DNA from: Elusimicrobiaceae bacterium
Lineage (GTDB): Bacteria > Elusimicrobiota > Elusimicrobia > Elusimicrobiales > Elusimicrobiaceae
Direction of reading: 5' to 3'
Assembly: GCA_017520185.1 (NCBI GenBank)
Contig: JAFXGO010000008.1
Span: 178,188 to 242,187 of the forward strand
DNA: 64,000 nucleotides
Shown here: positions 31,909-40,735 of the stretch, in pieces
Numbering within the stretch: the first letter of the stretch is position 1
Layout: the number at the start of each line of letters is the position of its first letter
The notes under the pieces: generated by a model
Database searches by the model: none
What the model was told of the DNA's origin: nothing
The model's input: only the letters and a program-made list of their open reading frames with translations
Translations under genes and position numbers: made by a program

Positions 31909-34389
31909 ATGCCAAACTTTCAAGTTTTGTCTACCACCGATGGAAATTTAGTGCCTTTGGAGCAAGTGCCGGATCCAGCTTTTAGTGAACGTATGTTGGG
32001 TGATGGTATTGCCATTGAACCTACCGCCGGATTTACCGTAGCTCCTTTTGATGGAAAAGTCGTCAGCGTACACAAAGCCTTACATGCCGTAGTAGTGGAA
32101 AGAGAAGGCTTACAGGTTCTTATCCATGTAGGAGTAGAAACCGTAAACTTGAAAGGACAAGGCTTCCGCGCATTGGTAGAAGCAGGCCAAACGGTAAAAG
32201 CCGGAGATAAATTAACCGAATTTGACTTAAACTTTATTACCCAAAACGCACCCAGCAATTTAATCATCATGATTGTCACCTCTCCGGACGGAGCCAGCGT
32301 TGTTCCTGCTGCGGCAGGGCCGGTGCAAGCGGGCAAATCTTTTGTATTTTCCGTACCCGGCATTGACGGAGAAAATGCCCCTGTTCAGCCACAGACTACT
32401 GAGTGGATTTCCTCTCGCAGTGTCACCATTTTTAACCCCAACGGTTTGCATGCTCGTCCTGCCGGAAAGTTGGCCTCTTTAGCCAAAGCCCATTCTTTTC
32501 CCATTGAAATTGTAAAAGAAAACAACACCGCCGACGTAAAAAGTTTAGTCTCCATTATGGGCCTTTCCATAGACAGAGGTAGCCAAGTGTTTTTGCGTGC
32601 CCCTGCTTCGGCCCCGCAAGCGGCAGAAGTGTTGGAAAAATTAATTACCGAAATTGAAAACGGTTTAGGTGAAGATATTCATGGTCAAACCGCAGAAACC
32701 AAAGCAGAAGATGAAAACGAAACCGGAGCCTTAACGGCTTGCGATGGTATTGCTTTCGGCAAAGCCTGTCAATTTTCAGACAGTCAATTTTCCTTTGAAG
32801 AAACCGCCGATAATGCTCAACAAGAGCAAACACGCTTTGCTCAAGTATTGCAAGCGGTTAAACAAGAAATTGAGGCTGAAATAAATAAAGCCACCTCCTG
32901 CACGAAAGAAATTTTGCGCGCTCACCAAGAACTTCTGCAAGATCCTTTCTTACTCTCACAGACCCAAGAAGGCATTCAATCCGGCAAAAGTGCCCCTGCC
33001 GCGCTAAATGAAGCCATTCGCGCCAGCATTGACGTGCTGAAAAAAACAAAAAATCGCTTTTTAATGGAGCGTATTTCTGATTTTAAAGATGTGCGCAAAC
33101 GCTTGTTGGCTCAGTTGTGCGGACCCGGAAAAGCCTGCACCATTACCCAAGATTGTATATTGATTGCTACCGATTTACTTCCCTCAGACTTATCTTTATT
33201 TCAAGGCAAAGTAAAAGGCGTCATCCTTTCCGAAGGTTCTCCTACGGCGCACGTATCTATTTTACTGCGTAATATGGGCATTGCTTCTATCGTCAGTGCC
33301 GGAGAAAATGTGTTAGATATTACGGACGGTACGGAAATTATTTTGCATGCTTCAAAAGCCATTTTCTATACAGATCCTTCTCAAGAAGTAAGAGAAGAAA
33401 TGTCTAAATTGTTGCAGATTCAACAACAACAACAGGAACAAAATCAAAAATTAGCCCACCAATCTGCCAAAACACAAGACGGCGTGGAAATCTTTGTAGA
33501 AGGAAATGCCGGAAAACAAGAGGAAGCGCAAGATTGTGCCGCCAACGGAGCCGACGGGCTGGGTTTGGTGCGTACTGAATTTTTATTCTTCCAAAGAAAC
33601 ACCCCCCCTACATTAGAGGAACAACAAGCCACTTATCAAGGCATTTTGCAAAGCATGAATGGCAAACCTGCCACTTTGCGCACGTTGGACGTAGGCGGAG
33701 ACAAACCTGTTTCTTATATGCCCTTGCCGGAAGAAGAAAACCCGATTGTAGGGTTGCGCGGAGTGCGCAATTATCAGCAATATCGAGAACTGTTTTCTCA
33801 ACAAATTCGTGCCATGTTGAAAGTTTCTTGTCCTCAACATTTACGCATTATGTTGCCGATGGTCGCTTTTGTGGAAGAATTTTTGGAATATAAGAAATTA
33901 ATAGAACAAGAAAAAGAAGCATTAGGCATTCAAGCGCCCGTTCAAATAGGCGTGATGATTGAGGTGCCCTCTGCTGCTTTGTTAGCTGAGCAATTGGCCC
34001 AACACGCAGACTTCTTTTCCATCGGCACCAACGATTTGACTCAATACACCTTAGCTATTGACCGCGGTCACAAAACTCTTTGTGCCCAAGCCGATCCTTT
34101 GCATCCGGCAGTGCTTCGCCTCATCGAACTTACCTGTCAAGGTGCGCAAAAGCATGGCAAGCCCGTTGCCGTATGCGGAGCTATTGCCGGAGATATGCAA
34201 GCCGTACCGCTGCTGATTGGACTGGGCGTAAAAGAATTGGCCGTTGGGGCTGCCTGCATTGCCTCCATTAAGGCACGTGTGCGCAGCTTACAACATAAAG
34301 ATTGCGTCCTTGCTGCTAAACAAGCGCTCAATTTGCAGTCATCAGCACAGGTGCGTGCTTTAGTCAAACAAACATTTGCTGTTAATTAA
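31909..34389 (+). CDS. nagF: Fused PTS phosphotransferase EIIA(Glc-type)-HPr-enzyme I (NagF-like)
   Basis: An 826-aa protein joining three PTS steps. Residues 1-155 are EIIA of the glucose type with the two histidines 59 and 73 spaced as in Crr (VSVHKALHAVV, VLIHVGVETV). Residues 168-250 are HPr with active His181 (NPNGLHARPAGKLA) and the SIMGL element. Residues 270-826 are enzyme I with the phosphorylated His448 (EGSPTAHVSILLRN), the PEP-binding motif DGLGLVRTEFLFF and VAVCGAIAGD. Phosphate passes from PEP through all three to the EIIB of the next gene. ATG 31909 has AGGAG; the upstream frame is not supported. Downstream genes (EIIBC, nagB, nagA) indicate N-acetylglucosamine. Confidence 0.9.
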   Translation: MPNFQVLSTTDGNLVPLEQVPDPAFSERMLGDGIAIEPTAGFTVAPFDGKVVSVHKALHAVVVEREGLQVLIHVGVETVNLKGQGFRALVEAGQTVKAGDKLTEFDLNFITQNAPSNLIIMIVTSPDGASVVPAAAGPVQAGKSFVFSVPGIDGENAPVQPQTTEWISSRSVTIFNPNGLHARPAGKLASLAKAHSFPIEIVKENNTADVKSLVSIMGLSIDRGSQVFLRAPASAPQAAEVLEKLITEIENGLGEDIHGQTAETKAEDENETGALTACDGIAFGKACQFSDSQFSFEETADNAQQEQTRFAQVLQAVKQEIEAEINKATSCTKEILRAHQELLQDPFLLSQTQEGIQSGKSAPAALNEAIRASIDVLKKTKNRFLMERISDFKDVRKRLLAQLCGPGKACTITQDCILIATDLLPSDLSLFQGKVKGVILSEGSPTAHVSILLRNMGIASIVSAGENVLDITDGTEIILHASKAIFYTDPSQEVREEMSKLLQIQQQQQEQNQKLAHQSAKTQDGVEIFVEGNAGKQEEAQDCAANGADGLGLVRTEFLFFQRNTPPTLEEQQATYQGILQSMNGKPATLRTLDVGGDKPVSYMPLPEEENPIVGLRGVRNYQQYRELFSQQIRAMLKVSCPQHLRIMLPMVAFVEEFLEYKKLIEQEKEALGIQAPVQIGVMIEVPSAALLAEQLAQHADFFSIGTNDLTQYTLAIDRGHKTLCAQADPLHPAVLRLIELTCQGAQKHGKPVAVCGAIAGDMQAVPLLIGLGVKELAVGAACIASIKARVRSLQHKDCVLAAKQALNLQSSAQVRALVKQTFAVN

Positions 34390-34405
34390 AGGAGAAACTA
34401 CTCAT

Positions 34406-35860
34406 ATGAAAAAAATGATGGAGTCTTTCGGTCGGGGACTTGTCAAATTGGGCAAATCCCTTATGCTACCTATTGCCGTTCTTCCCATCGCGGGTCTTTT
34501 ACTGCGATTGGGCCAGCCGGATTTATTAGACATCGCCTTTATCGCTGCGGCAGGGCAAGCGGTATTTACCAATATCGCGCTTGTTTTTGCCTTAGGTGTG
34601 GCTATTGGTTTTGCCGATGATAATCATGGGGCTGCCCCTTTAGCTGCTTATGTGGGATATATCATCTTAACCGCTTCTCTTAAGACATTAGACCCTTCCA
34701 TTGATATGGGTGTTTTTGGCGGTATTATTGTCGGTGTGACTGCCGGTCTTTTATACAACAAATATAAAAACATCAAACTCCCTTCTTATTTGGCTTTTTT
34801 TGGCGGACGCCGCTTTCTGCCGATTGCCACCGGTGCTACCTGTCTTTTGATTGCCGGCATTTCTTACTTCATTTGGCCTCCGATTGCCCGCGTCATCGGT
34901 GCTTTTGGTGATTGGACCATTACCTCCGGCAATATCGGCCTTTTCTTCTACGGCTTAGCCAACCGCTTATTAATTCCGGTGGGCTTACACCACATCTTAA
35001 ACAATTTGGTTTGGTTCCAATTTGGCGATTTCGAAGTCATTAAAGAAGGTGTCACCACCATTGTACATGGAGATCTAACCCGCTTCTTTGCCGGTGACCC
35101 TATGGCCGGTCCTTTTATGGCGGGCTTTTTCCCGATTATGATGTTCGGTTTGCCGGCTGCTACATTGGCAATGATTTCTACGGCTAAATCCACCCGTAAA
35201 AAAGCCATCGGCGGTTTGTTATTATCTATGGCTTTCACTTCTTTCTTGACCGGTATCACAGAACCGATTGAATTTTCTTTCATGTTCTTGGCTTTCCCGT
35301 TATATATATTACACTCCATTTTAACGGGTCTTTCTATGGTAGTCATGAACGTATTGGACGTAAAGTTAGGTTTTACGTTCTCCGCCGGATTATTTGACTA
35401 TCTGCTCAGTTATGGTTTGGGCAAAAACGGATTGTATTTAATCCCCGTTGGCGTGGTATATGCATTGGTCTACTACATCTTGTTTAAATGGACCATTCTT
35501 AAATTCAACTTGCAAACACCCGGACGTGAAGAAGAACCCTCTCAAGAAAAACAAGAAGCCACTGCTTCTGCTGCTACCGAGCCGCAAACGGCCGCTGTAG
35601 CCGAAACGCAAGAACCCGCCGACAACAGCCGCGGTGCGCAATATTTGCGCGGTTTGGGCGGCAAAGATAACATCAAAACCATTGATGCCTGTGCCACTCG
35701 TTTGCGTGTAGAAGTAGTTAATGCCGACGCCGTTGACACCCCCGCTTTAAAAGCCATCGGTGCACGCGGAGTCGTTAAATCTGCCGGCGGTGCGGTGCAA
35801 GTTATTATCGGACCTGAAGCAGAACTTATCTCTGATGAAGTAAAAAAATATTTACATTAA
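34406..35860 (+). CDS. nagE: PTS N-acetylglucosamine transporter EIIBC
   Basis: A 484-aa membrane protein. Residues 1-370 are EIIC, ten or so membrane segments, with GLHHILNN near 193 and the substrate loop GITEPIEFSF (283-292). After an Ala/Glu-rich linker (375-410), residues 412-484 are EIIB with the phosphocysteine at 429 (IDACATRLR). The EIIA domain missing here is supplied by the fused upstream protein, so the two together make a full EIIABC. It imports N-acetylglucosamine (or glucosamine) as the 6-phosphate. GGAG precedes ATG 34406 by 11 bases. Confidence 0.9.
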   Translation: MKKMMESFGRGLVKLGKSLMLPIAVLPIAGLLLRLGQPDLLDIAFIAAAGQAVFTNIALVFALGVAIGFADDNHGAAPLAAYVGYIILTASLKTLDPSIDMGVFGGIIVGVTAGLLYNKYKNIKLPSYLAFFGGRRFLPIATGATCLLIAGISYFIWPPIARVIGAFGDWTITSGNIGLFFYGLANRLLIPVGLHHILNNLVWFQFGDFEVIKEGVTTIVHGDLTRFFAGDPMAGPFMAGFFPIMMFGLPAATLAMISTAKSTRKKAIGGLLLSMAFTSFLTGITEPIEFSFMFLAFPLYILHSILTGLSMVVMNVLDVKLGFTFSAGLFDYLLSYGLGKNGLYLIPVGVVYALVYYILFKWTILKFNLQTPGREEEPSQEKQEATASAATEPQTAAVAETQEPADNSRGAQYLRGLGGKDNIKTIDACATRLRVEVVNADAVDTPALKAIGARGVVKSAGGAVQVIIGPEAELISDEVKKYLH

Positions 35861-35863
35861 TTT

Positions 35864-36664
35864 ATGAAACTGATTATTACAAAACATAATTTGGGTTTAT
35901 GGGCTGCCGAACGGGTGGCCCATACCATCAACCACTCCAACAAAAAACCTTTTGTGTTGGGCTTACCCACCGGTGGCACCGTAGAAGAAATGTATGCCGC
36001 CTTATCCGCTTTGGTCAAAAATCAAAAACTCTCTTTTAAAGATGCCGTCTCTTTTAACATGGACGAATATGTAGGCCTCTCGCCTGAGCATGACCAAAGT
36101 TATCATTACTACATGAATCATCATTTATTCTCTCATGTAGATATGGACCCGAAAAACGTACATATTTTAAACGGACAAGCGGCTGATCTGCAAGCCGAAT
36201 GTGCCGCCTATGAAAAGGCTATCGAACAAGCCGGCGGTATAGATTTATTCTTGGGCGGAGTGGGACAAAACGGACACTTAGCCTTCAATGAGCCGGGTTC
36301 TAGTTTTGATTCTCGCACTCGCGTGGTGGATTTGACGGAAAACACCATTGAGGCTAACTCTCGCTTCTTTGGCGGAGATATGAAGGCCGTACCCACCCAA
36401 GCCTTAACAGTTGGTATCGGTACAGTATTGGCAGCTAAAGAACTTTTATTCTTAGCAAGCGGAGAAAAGAAGGCCGAAGCAGTGGCTCAATTAACCAAAG
36501 ATGTTATCTGCACTCAATGGCCCGTCACGGCTTTAAAAACGCATACAAATGCCACTCTCTTAGTAGATGAAGCCGCCGCCAGCCAACTATCTGGAAAGGC
36601 TAAAGAAGAATTAGAAAAACAGAAAAATACCAATCCGCAAGGAGATTGGATTTTACACCTTTAA
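35864..36664 (+). CDS. nagB: Glucosamine-6-phosphate deaminase
   Basis: A 266-aa enzyme converting glucosamine 6-phosphate to fructose 6-phosphate and ammonia. Motifs: GLPTGGTVEEMY near residue 29, FNMDEYVGL (catalytic Asp), HIL(N)GQAAD, GGVGQNGHLAFNEPGSSF with the catalytic His, and GIGTVLAAKELLFLASG. Length fits the family (about 266). It starts three bases after nagE with no ribosome site and is probably translationally coupled; nagA follows three bases after its stop. Confidence 0.95.
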   Translation: MKLIITKHNLGLWAAERVAHTINHSNKKPFVLGLPTGGTVEEMYAALSALVKNQKLSFKDAVSFNMDEYVGLSPEHDQSYHYYMNHHLFSHVDMDPKNVHILNGQAADLQAECAAYEKAIEQAGGIDLFLGGVGQNGHLAFNEPGSSFDSRTRVVDLTENTIEANSRFFGGDMKAVPTQALTVGIGTVLAAKELLFLASGEKKAEAVAQLTKDVICTQWPVTALKTHTNATLLVDEAAASQLSGKAKEELEKQKNTNPQGDWILHL

Positions 36665-36667
36665 TCT

Positions 36668-37810
36668 ATGAACGAAAAAAAACTCATTCTCAATGCTTGC
36701 ATTATCACAACCGACAAAGTATTGCCGGATTATTGTTTAGAAATAATAAACGGTAAAATTTCTTCTATTTTCCCCAGCACACAACTGCAAGAACTGGAAA
36801 AAGACGTAGAAGTTTTTGATGCGTGTGGTGCATATGTGGCTCCGGGAATGATAGATACGCATATACACGGCGTATCCGGATTTGGACCGGAACTTGCCAC
36901 AGAAGATTCTTTGCTGGATATGTCTTTGCAATTGGCACAGCAAGGGGTAAGCGCTTTCTGCCCCACTCTTTATTGTGGCAAGCCGGACAGTATGTTTCAT
37001 ATCGTATCCAACACCGTAGGAGCCTTTGGCAAAGAAAAAGGTGCACACATCGTGGGCTACCACTTAGAAGGTCCTTTTATCTCCCCCCAAAAGCCCGGTG
37101 TCATGAAACCGCAAGATATTGCACCTATTGATTTACAAGCCTTAGACCGCTTATACCAAGCAGCAAAAGGACACGTGGCCAATATGACGATCGCACCGGA
37201 ACTGCCCAATATAGATGAGCTGGCTGCTTTCTGCCGGCAACGTCATATTTTGTTGCAGGCAGGCCATACCAATGCTACGTATGAGCAATTTCTTGATGGT
37301 GTGAAGTTGGGCATTACTCATGTCACGCATCTTTTTAATGCCATGAGTCCGTTTAATCATCGTGCTCCCGGTGTGGCAGGAGCGGTGCTGATGCATCCGG
37401 AAATATCGGCTGAAATTATTGCAGACGGAGTCCATGTGCATCCGAAAATCGTTTCTTTCTTGCGCGACATCAAACCTATAGAAAATATTATTTTGGTGAC
37501 GGATGCTTTATTGCCAACGGCACAAAAGCAAGGCCCCTTCTTAGCCAATAAAGAAGAAGTAATGTTTGACGGTGGTGTATGGAAACGAAAAGAAGACAAA
37601 GTGATTGCCGGCTCTGCACTAACCATGATGCAGGGTGTCAAAAACTTGCTCTCTTTTGGATATACTTTACCGCAAGCTATTGCCTGTGCCAGCACCAATC
37701 CTGCTCGTTTATTGGGGCTTTCTACTAAAGGGAAAATCCAAGAAGGCATGGATGCAGACTTGATTGTATTTGACAAAGAGTTTAATATTGTCAAAACCTT
37801 TCTTGCTTAA
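36668..37810 (+). CDS. nagA: N-acetylglucosamine-6-phosphate deacetylase
   Basis: A 380-aa amidohydrolase that removes acetate from N-acetylglucosamine 6-phosphate, giving the NagB substrate. Motifs: APGMIDTHIHGVSGF (first metal HxH), HLEGPFISPQKPGV (Glu ligand), LQAGHTNATYEQ and THLFNAMSPFNHRAPG (His ligands), ADGVHVHP, and ILVTDALLPTA (catalytic Asp). Standard length. Final gene of the operon, followed by a terminator. Together with the PTS genes it gives a complete route from extracellular N-acetylglucosamine to fructose 6-phosphate. Confidence 0.95.
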   Translation: MNEKKLILNACIITTDKVLPDYCLEIINGKISSIFPSTQLQELEKDVEVFDACGAYVAPGMIDTHIHGVSGFGPELATEDSLLDMSLQLAQQGVSAFCPTLYCGKPDSMFHIVSNTVGAFGKEKGAHIVGYHLEGPFISPQKPGVMKPQDIAPIDLQALDRLYQAAKGHVANMTIAPELPNIDELAAFCRQRHILLQAGHTNATYEQFLDGVKLGITHVTHLFNAMSPFNHRAPGVAGAVLMHPEISAEIIADGVHVHPKIVSFLRDIKPIENIILVTDALLPTAQKQGPFLANKEEVMFDGGVWKRKEDKVIAGSALTMMQGVKNLLSFGYTLPQAIACASTNPARLLGLSTKGKIQEGMDADLIVFDKEFNIVKTFLA

Positions 37811-37813
37811 TCC

Positions 37814-37839
37814 AAAACCCCGCTTCCGGCGGGGTTTTT
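37814..37839 (+). terminator. Terminator of the N-acetylglucosamine operon
   Basis: AAAACCCCGC-TTCC-GGCGGGGTTTTT. Confidence 0.85.
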
Positions 37840-37894
37840 AAATGATACCAACATTTGAGTTCCCTTTTTCCTTTTTTGTAAAATATAGATAAAC

Positions 37895-37918
37895 AACCGC
37901 CGCTTGTACGGGGCGGTT
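37895..37918 (+). promoter_or_regulatory. Leader hairpin directly before the MATE exporter start
   Basis: AACCGCC, loop of ten, GGCGGTT then TT. It ends five bases before a GTG and 14 before an ATG, where a ribosome site would be expected; none is seen. It could be a short attenuator or a binding site that blocks translation. A TAAAAT -10 candidate lies near 37880. Confidence 0.35.
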
Positions 37919-37923
37919 TTATC

Positions 37924-39321
37924 GTGAAAAATATGACCAGAAAGAAAAAATTACGCAAAAAAAATGCCAATCCATTTAAAGGCCGTTCCATCTCCAGCCT
38001 ATTGATTAAATTTTCCGCACCGGCTGTAGCGGGGATGTTTGTCAGTGCTTTGTACAACATTATCTCTCGCGTATATGTGGGCCATGAGTTTGGAGCAGAT
38101 GGTATTGCCAGTATTACATTGTTGTTTCCGATAGGATTTTTCTTTTTGGCATTCAGCGTATTAATTGGTGTAGGGTCTAATGCTTTATTTTCCATTCGTC
38201 TGGGCGAAAAAAATCAAGAGCAGGCACGTACCATTTTGGGCAATGCTTTTGTGATACTAACTCTTTTAAGTTTAGGATTAATGACAAGCGGATATCTATT
38301 TTTAGACCCCATTTTGTCTTTTTTAGGTGCAAATGAACATACTCTTACTTATGCCACGCAATACATGCAAGTAGTACTGCCGGGATATGCTCTATTTAAT
38401 ATTGGTGCCGGTATGAATAATTTTATCCGCTCCTCCGGCCACCCTAAAACGGCTATGGCTACGCAATTTATAGGTGCGTTTTTAAACTTAACGGTAGCCC
38501 CTTTTACCATTTTTGTATTGGGATGGGGTATGCGTGGGGCGGCAGCTGCCACTGTTAGCGGACAGGTGGTTTCCTTTGCTTGGATTTTGCTTTTCTTCTG
38601 TAATAAAAAGAGCGAGTATCCCTTGCAGTTTAAATATATGCGTTTACAATGGCGCATCGTTTATGAAAGTGCGCTGATTGGTCTTTCTCAGGCTATTTTT
38701 CAATTAGCCTCCAGTGTTTTAAACTTACTTTTAAATCATGCTTTGCTCAAATATGGCGGCAATTTAGCCGTCTCCGCTATGGGTATTGCCGTTAGTGCAA
38801 ATGCCATCTTCCTGATGCCGCTTTTGGGCTTAAGTCAAGGAGCGCAGCCTCTTATCGGATACAATTACGGTGCACGCAAATTTGCCCTTGCCTTTCAAAC
38901 TCTTAAAATGGCTTTACGCTGGGGAATGTGGGTAGGTTTTATAGGAGCTACTATTGCGTTATGTTTTGCACCGTATATTGTATGGTTATTTAACAATAAG
39001 GACCAAGCCCTTATTTCGATGGGGGCTTATGCGGTGCGAGCTTTAAATGTATTTACCACTTTTGCGGCTTTACAAATTTTGGGCACCAGTTTCTTCCAAG
39101 CCATCAACAAGCCTTTTCTGGCGGCGGTTTTGTGTTTGTCTCGCCAAGTATTATTCTTAATTCCGCTTATCTTAATTCTGCCTCTTTTTTGGGGACTTGA
39201 TGGTGTATTTTTTGCTCCGGCAGTGGCGGATATTTTGGCTTGTACATTGGCCTACTTTATGTTAAAAATACATTTTGCCAAGTACAAACAAAACTTTTTC
39301 TTCAGCAGAAAAAAATTCTAA
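37924..39321 (+). CDS. MATE-family multidrug/cation exporter
   Basis: A 465-aa polytopic protein with about twelve membrane segments in two similar halves. The N-terminal half begins SSLLIKFSAPAVAGMFVSAL and has NIISRVYVGHEFGADGIAS, close to the DinF/MepA branch; the second half begins GLSQAIFQLASSVLNLLLNH and includes GLSQGAQPLIGYNYGARKF, the family's Q-G-x-Q-P-x-x-G-Y-N-x-G motif. It exports drugs or metabolites using Na or H gradients; the substrate is unknown. The start is uncertain: GTG 37924 or ATG 37933, neither with a ribosome site because of the hairpin just upstream. It is preceded by a basic stretch (RKKKLRKKNANPFKG). Confidence 0.85.
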   Translation: MKNMTRKKKLRKKNANPFKGRSISSLLIKFSAPAVAGMFVSALYNIISRVYVGHEFGADGIASITLLFPIGFFFLAFSVLIGVGSNALFSIRLGEKNQEQARTILGNAFVILTLLSLGLMTSGYLFLDPILSFLGANEHTLTYATQYMQVVLPGYALFNIGAGMNNFIRSSGHPKTAMATQFIGAFLNLTVAPFTIFVLGWGMRGAAAATVSGQVVSFAWILLFFCNKKSEYPLQFKYMRLQWRIVYESALIGLSQAIFQLASSVLNLLLNHALLKYGGNLAVSAMGIAVSANAIFLMPLLGLSQGAQPLIGYNYGARKFALAFQTLKMALRWGMWVGFIGATIALCFAPYIVWLFNNKDQALISMGAYAVRALNVFTTFAALQILGTSFFQAINKPFLAAVLCLSRQVLFLIPLILILPLFWGLDGVFFAPAVADILACTLAYFMLKIHFAKYKQNFFFSRKKF

Positions 39322-39323
39322 AA

Positions 39324-39352
39324 AAACACCCCGTTTTTACGGGATGTTTTTA
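39324..39352. terminator. Bidirectional terminator
   Basis: AAAAACACCCCGT-TTTT-ACGGGATGTTTTT, imperfect stem, between the MATE gene (plus) and radA (minus). Confidence 0.65.
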
Positions 39353-39362
39353 TTTATAAAAC

Positions 39363-40727
39363 TTATTTTAATTTTAAGGAAAGTTCATTGATTTCCGTAA
39401 TTTCGTAAAGAGAAATTCCGGTCAACTTTTGCCTTTCATTAACAGTGATCGGAGCGGAAAAGGCCTTTTTAAACCCTAGCCGTTGCGCCTCCTCCAATCG
39501 CTTATCCATCAAAGGAACTTTAGCAATTTGTCCCAATATCCCCACCTCTGCCAAAAACAACCAATCATGCGGTATGGGGACATCTTTTACAGAGCTGATC
39601 ACCGCCGCGCAAATGGCCAAATCCAACGCAGGGTCTTTCATCTTCACACCACCGGCAATACTTACGTAAATATCTTTGTTATCCAACGTTAGCCCCACAT
39701 GCTTTTCAAGCGCGGCAAACAGCATCAAACACCGGTTCAAATCCACTCCGGTAGCCACTCTGCGCGGAAATGGATAATGCGTCGGGCTGGCAAGGGCTTG
39801 CACTTCGGTCAAAAGTGGGCGGGAACCTTCTAGTGCCAATGTATAAGCGCGGCCTTTTAATGCAGCGGTGGAAGACGTTTGAGCAAAATATTCGCTGGCA
39901 TTATCCACACTTTCCAAACCATGCCCCGTCATTTTAAAAAGTCCGATTTCTGAAGTGGAACCAAAACGATTTTTGTGAGGGCGCAACAGACGAAGGACAT
40001 TGTCTTTCTCCGTATCAAAATAAAGCACGCTATCTACCATATGCTCTAGGATTTTAGGGCCTGCCAACTCCCCGTCTTTCGTGACGTGCCCAAGCACAAA
40101 AGTAATAATTCCTTTCGGCTTGCATAAGCGCACCAATTCTGCAGCGCACTCGCGCACTTGAGCAACGGTTCCGGCTGAAGAAGTAAATTCAGGGTGATAG
40201 ACCGTTTGAATAGAATCTAAAATCAACACGTCGGGCTTTTCTTTTTCTACAGCGGTAATGATATTTTGAATATTAGTTTCACAATGCAGATAAATTTGTG
40301 GATTTTTCACTCCCAAACGCTGAGCGCGGCCCGAAATTTGGCTAATGCTTTCCTCTCCGGAGATATACAAAACTTTTCTGTCTTGGGCCAAAGCATCCGC
40401 CACTTGCAACATCAAGGTAGATTTGCCGATACCGGGAGCGCCCGCCAGCAGAGTTAACTGTCCTTGCACCAACCCGCCGCCCAATAAACGGTCAAACTCT
40501 CCAATATAGGTGGGAATGCGCTTTTCTTGTACGGCTTTACTGTCTGAAAGTTTAACAATTTCGGAAGAAAATTCCGTAAAAGAACGGTTCTTTTTTTCTT
40601 TTTTGGATTCTTGTTGCAACACTTCTTCCGTCAGTGTGTTCCATTCTGCGCAATCAGGGCATCTGCCGGCCCATTTAGCAGACTGATAACCACACTTTTG
40701 ACAGACAAAAACCGTCTTAAATTTCAT
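39363..40727 (-). CDS. radA: DNA repair protein RadA (Sms)
   Basis: A 454-aa protein. Residues 8-30 are the C4 zinc finger (CQKCGYQSAKWAGRCPDC). The RecA-like core has Walker A GAPGIGKSTLML at about 94, Walker B ILDSIQTV and the RadA-specific PHKNRFGSTSEIG motif. The C-terminal part is the Lon-protease-like domain (GVDLNRCLMLFAALEKHVGL, IAGGVKMKDPALDLAI), which lacks the protease Ser. RadA is a branch-migration helicase in recombination. It is last in a dnaB-alr-mlaE-mlaF-mlaD-radA run; AGGAG is eight bases before the ATG. Confidence 0.95.
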   Translation of the reverse strand: MKFKTVFVCQKCGYQSAKWAGRCPDCAEWNTLTEEVLQQESKKEKKNRSFTEFSSEIVKLSDSKAVQEKRIPTYIGEFDRLLGGGLVQGQLTLLAGAPGIGKSTLMLQVADALAQDRKVLYISGEESISQISGRAQRLGVKNPQIYLHCETNIQNIITAVEKEKPDVLILDSIQTVYHPEFTSSAGTVAQVRECAAELVRLCKPKGIITFVLGHVTKDGELAGPKILEHMVDSVLYFDTEKDNVLRLLRPHKNRFGSTSEIGLFKMTGHGLESVDNASEYFAQTSSTAALKGRAYTLALEGSRPLLTEVQALASPTHYPFPRRVATGVDLNRCLMLFAALEKHVGLTLDNKDIYVSIAGGVKMKDPALDLAICAAVISSVKDVPIPHDWLFLAEVGILGQIAKVPLMDKRLEEAQRLGFKKAFSAPITVNERQKLTGISLYEITEINELSLKLK

Positions 40728-40735
40728 ATTTACTC

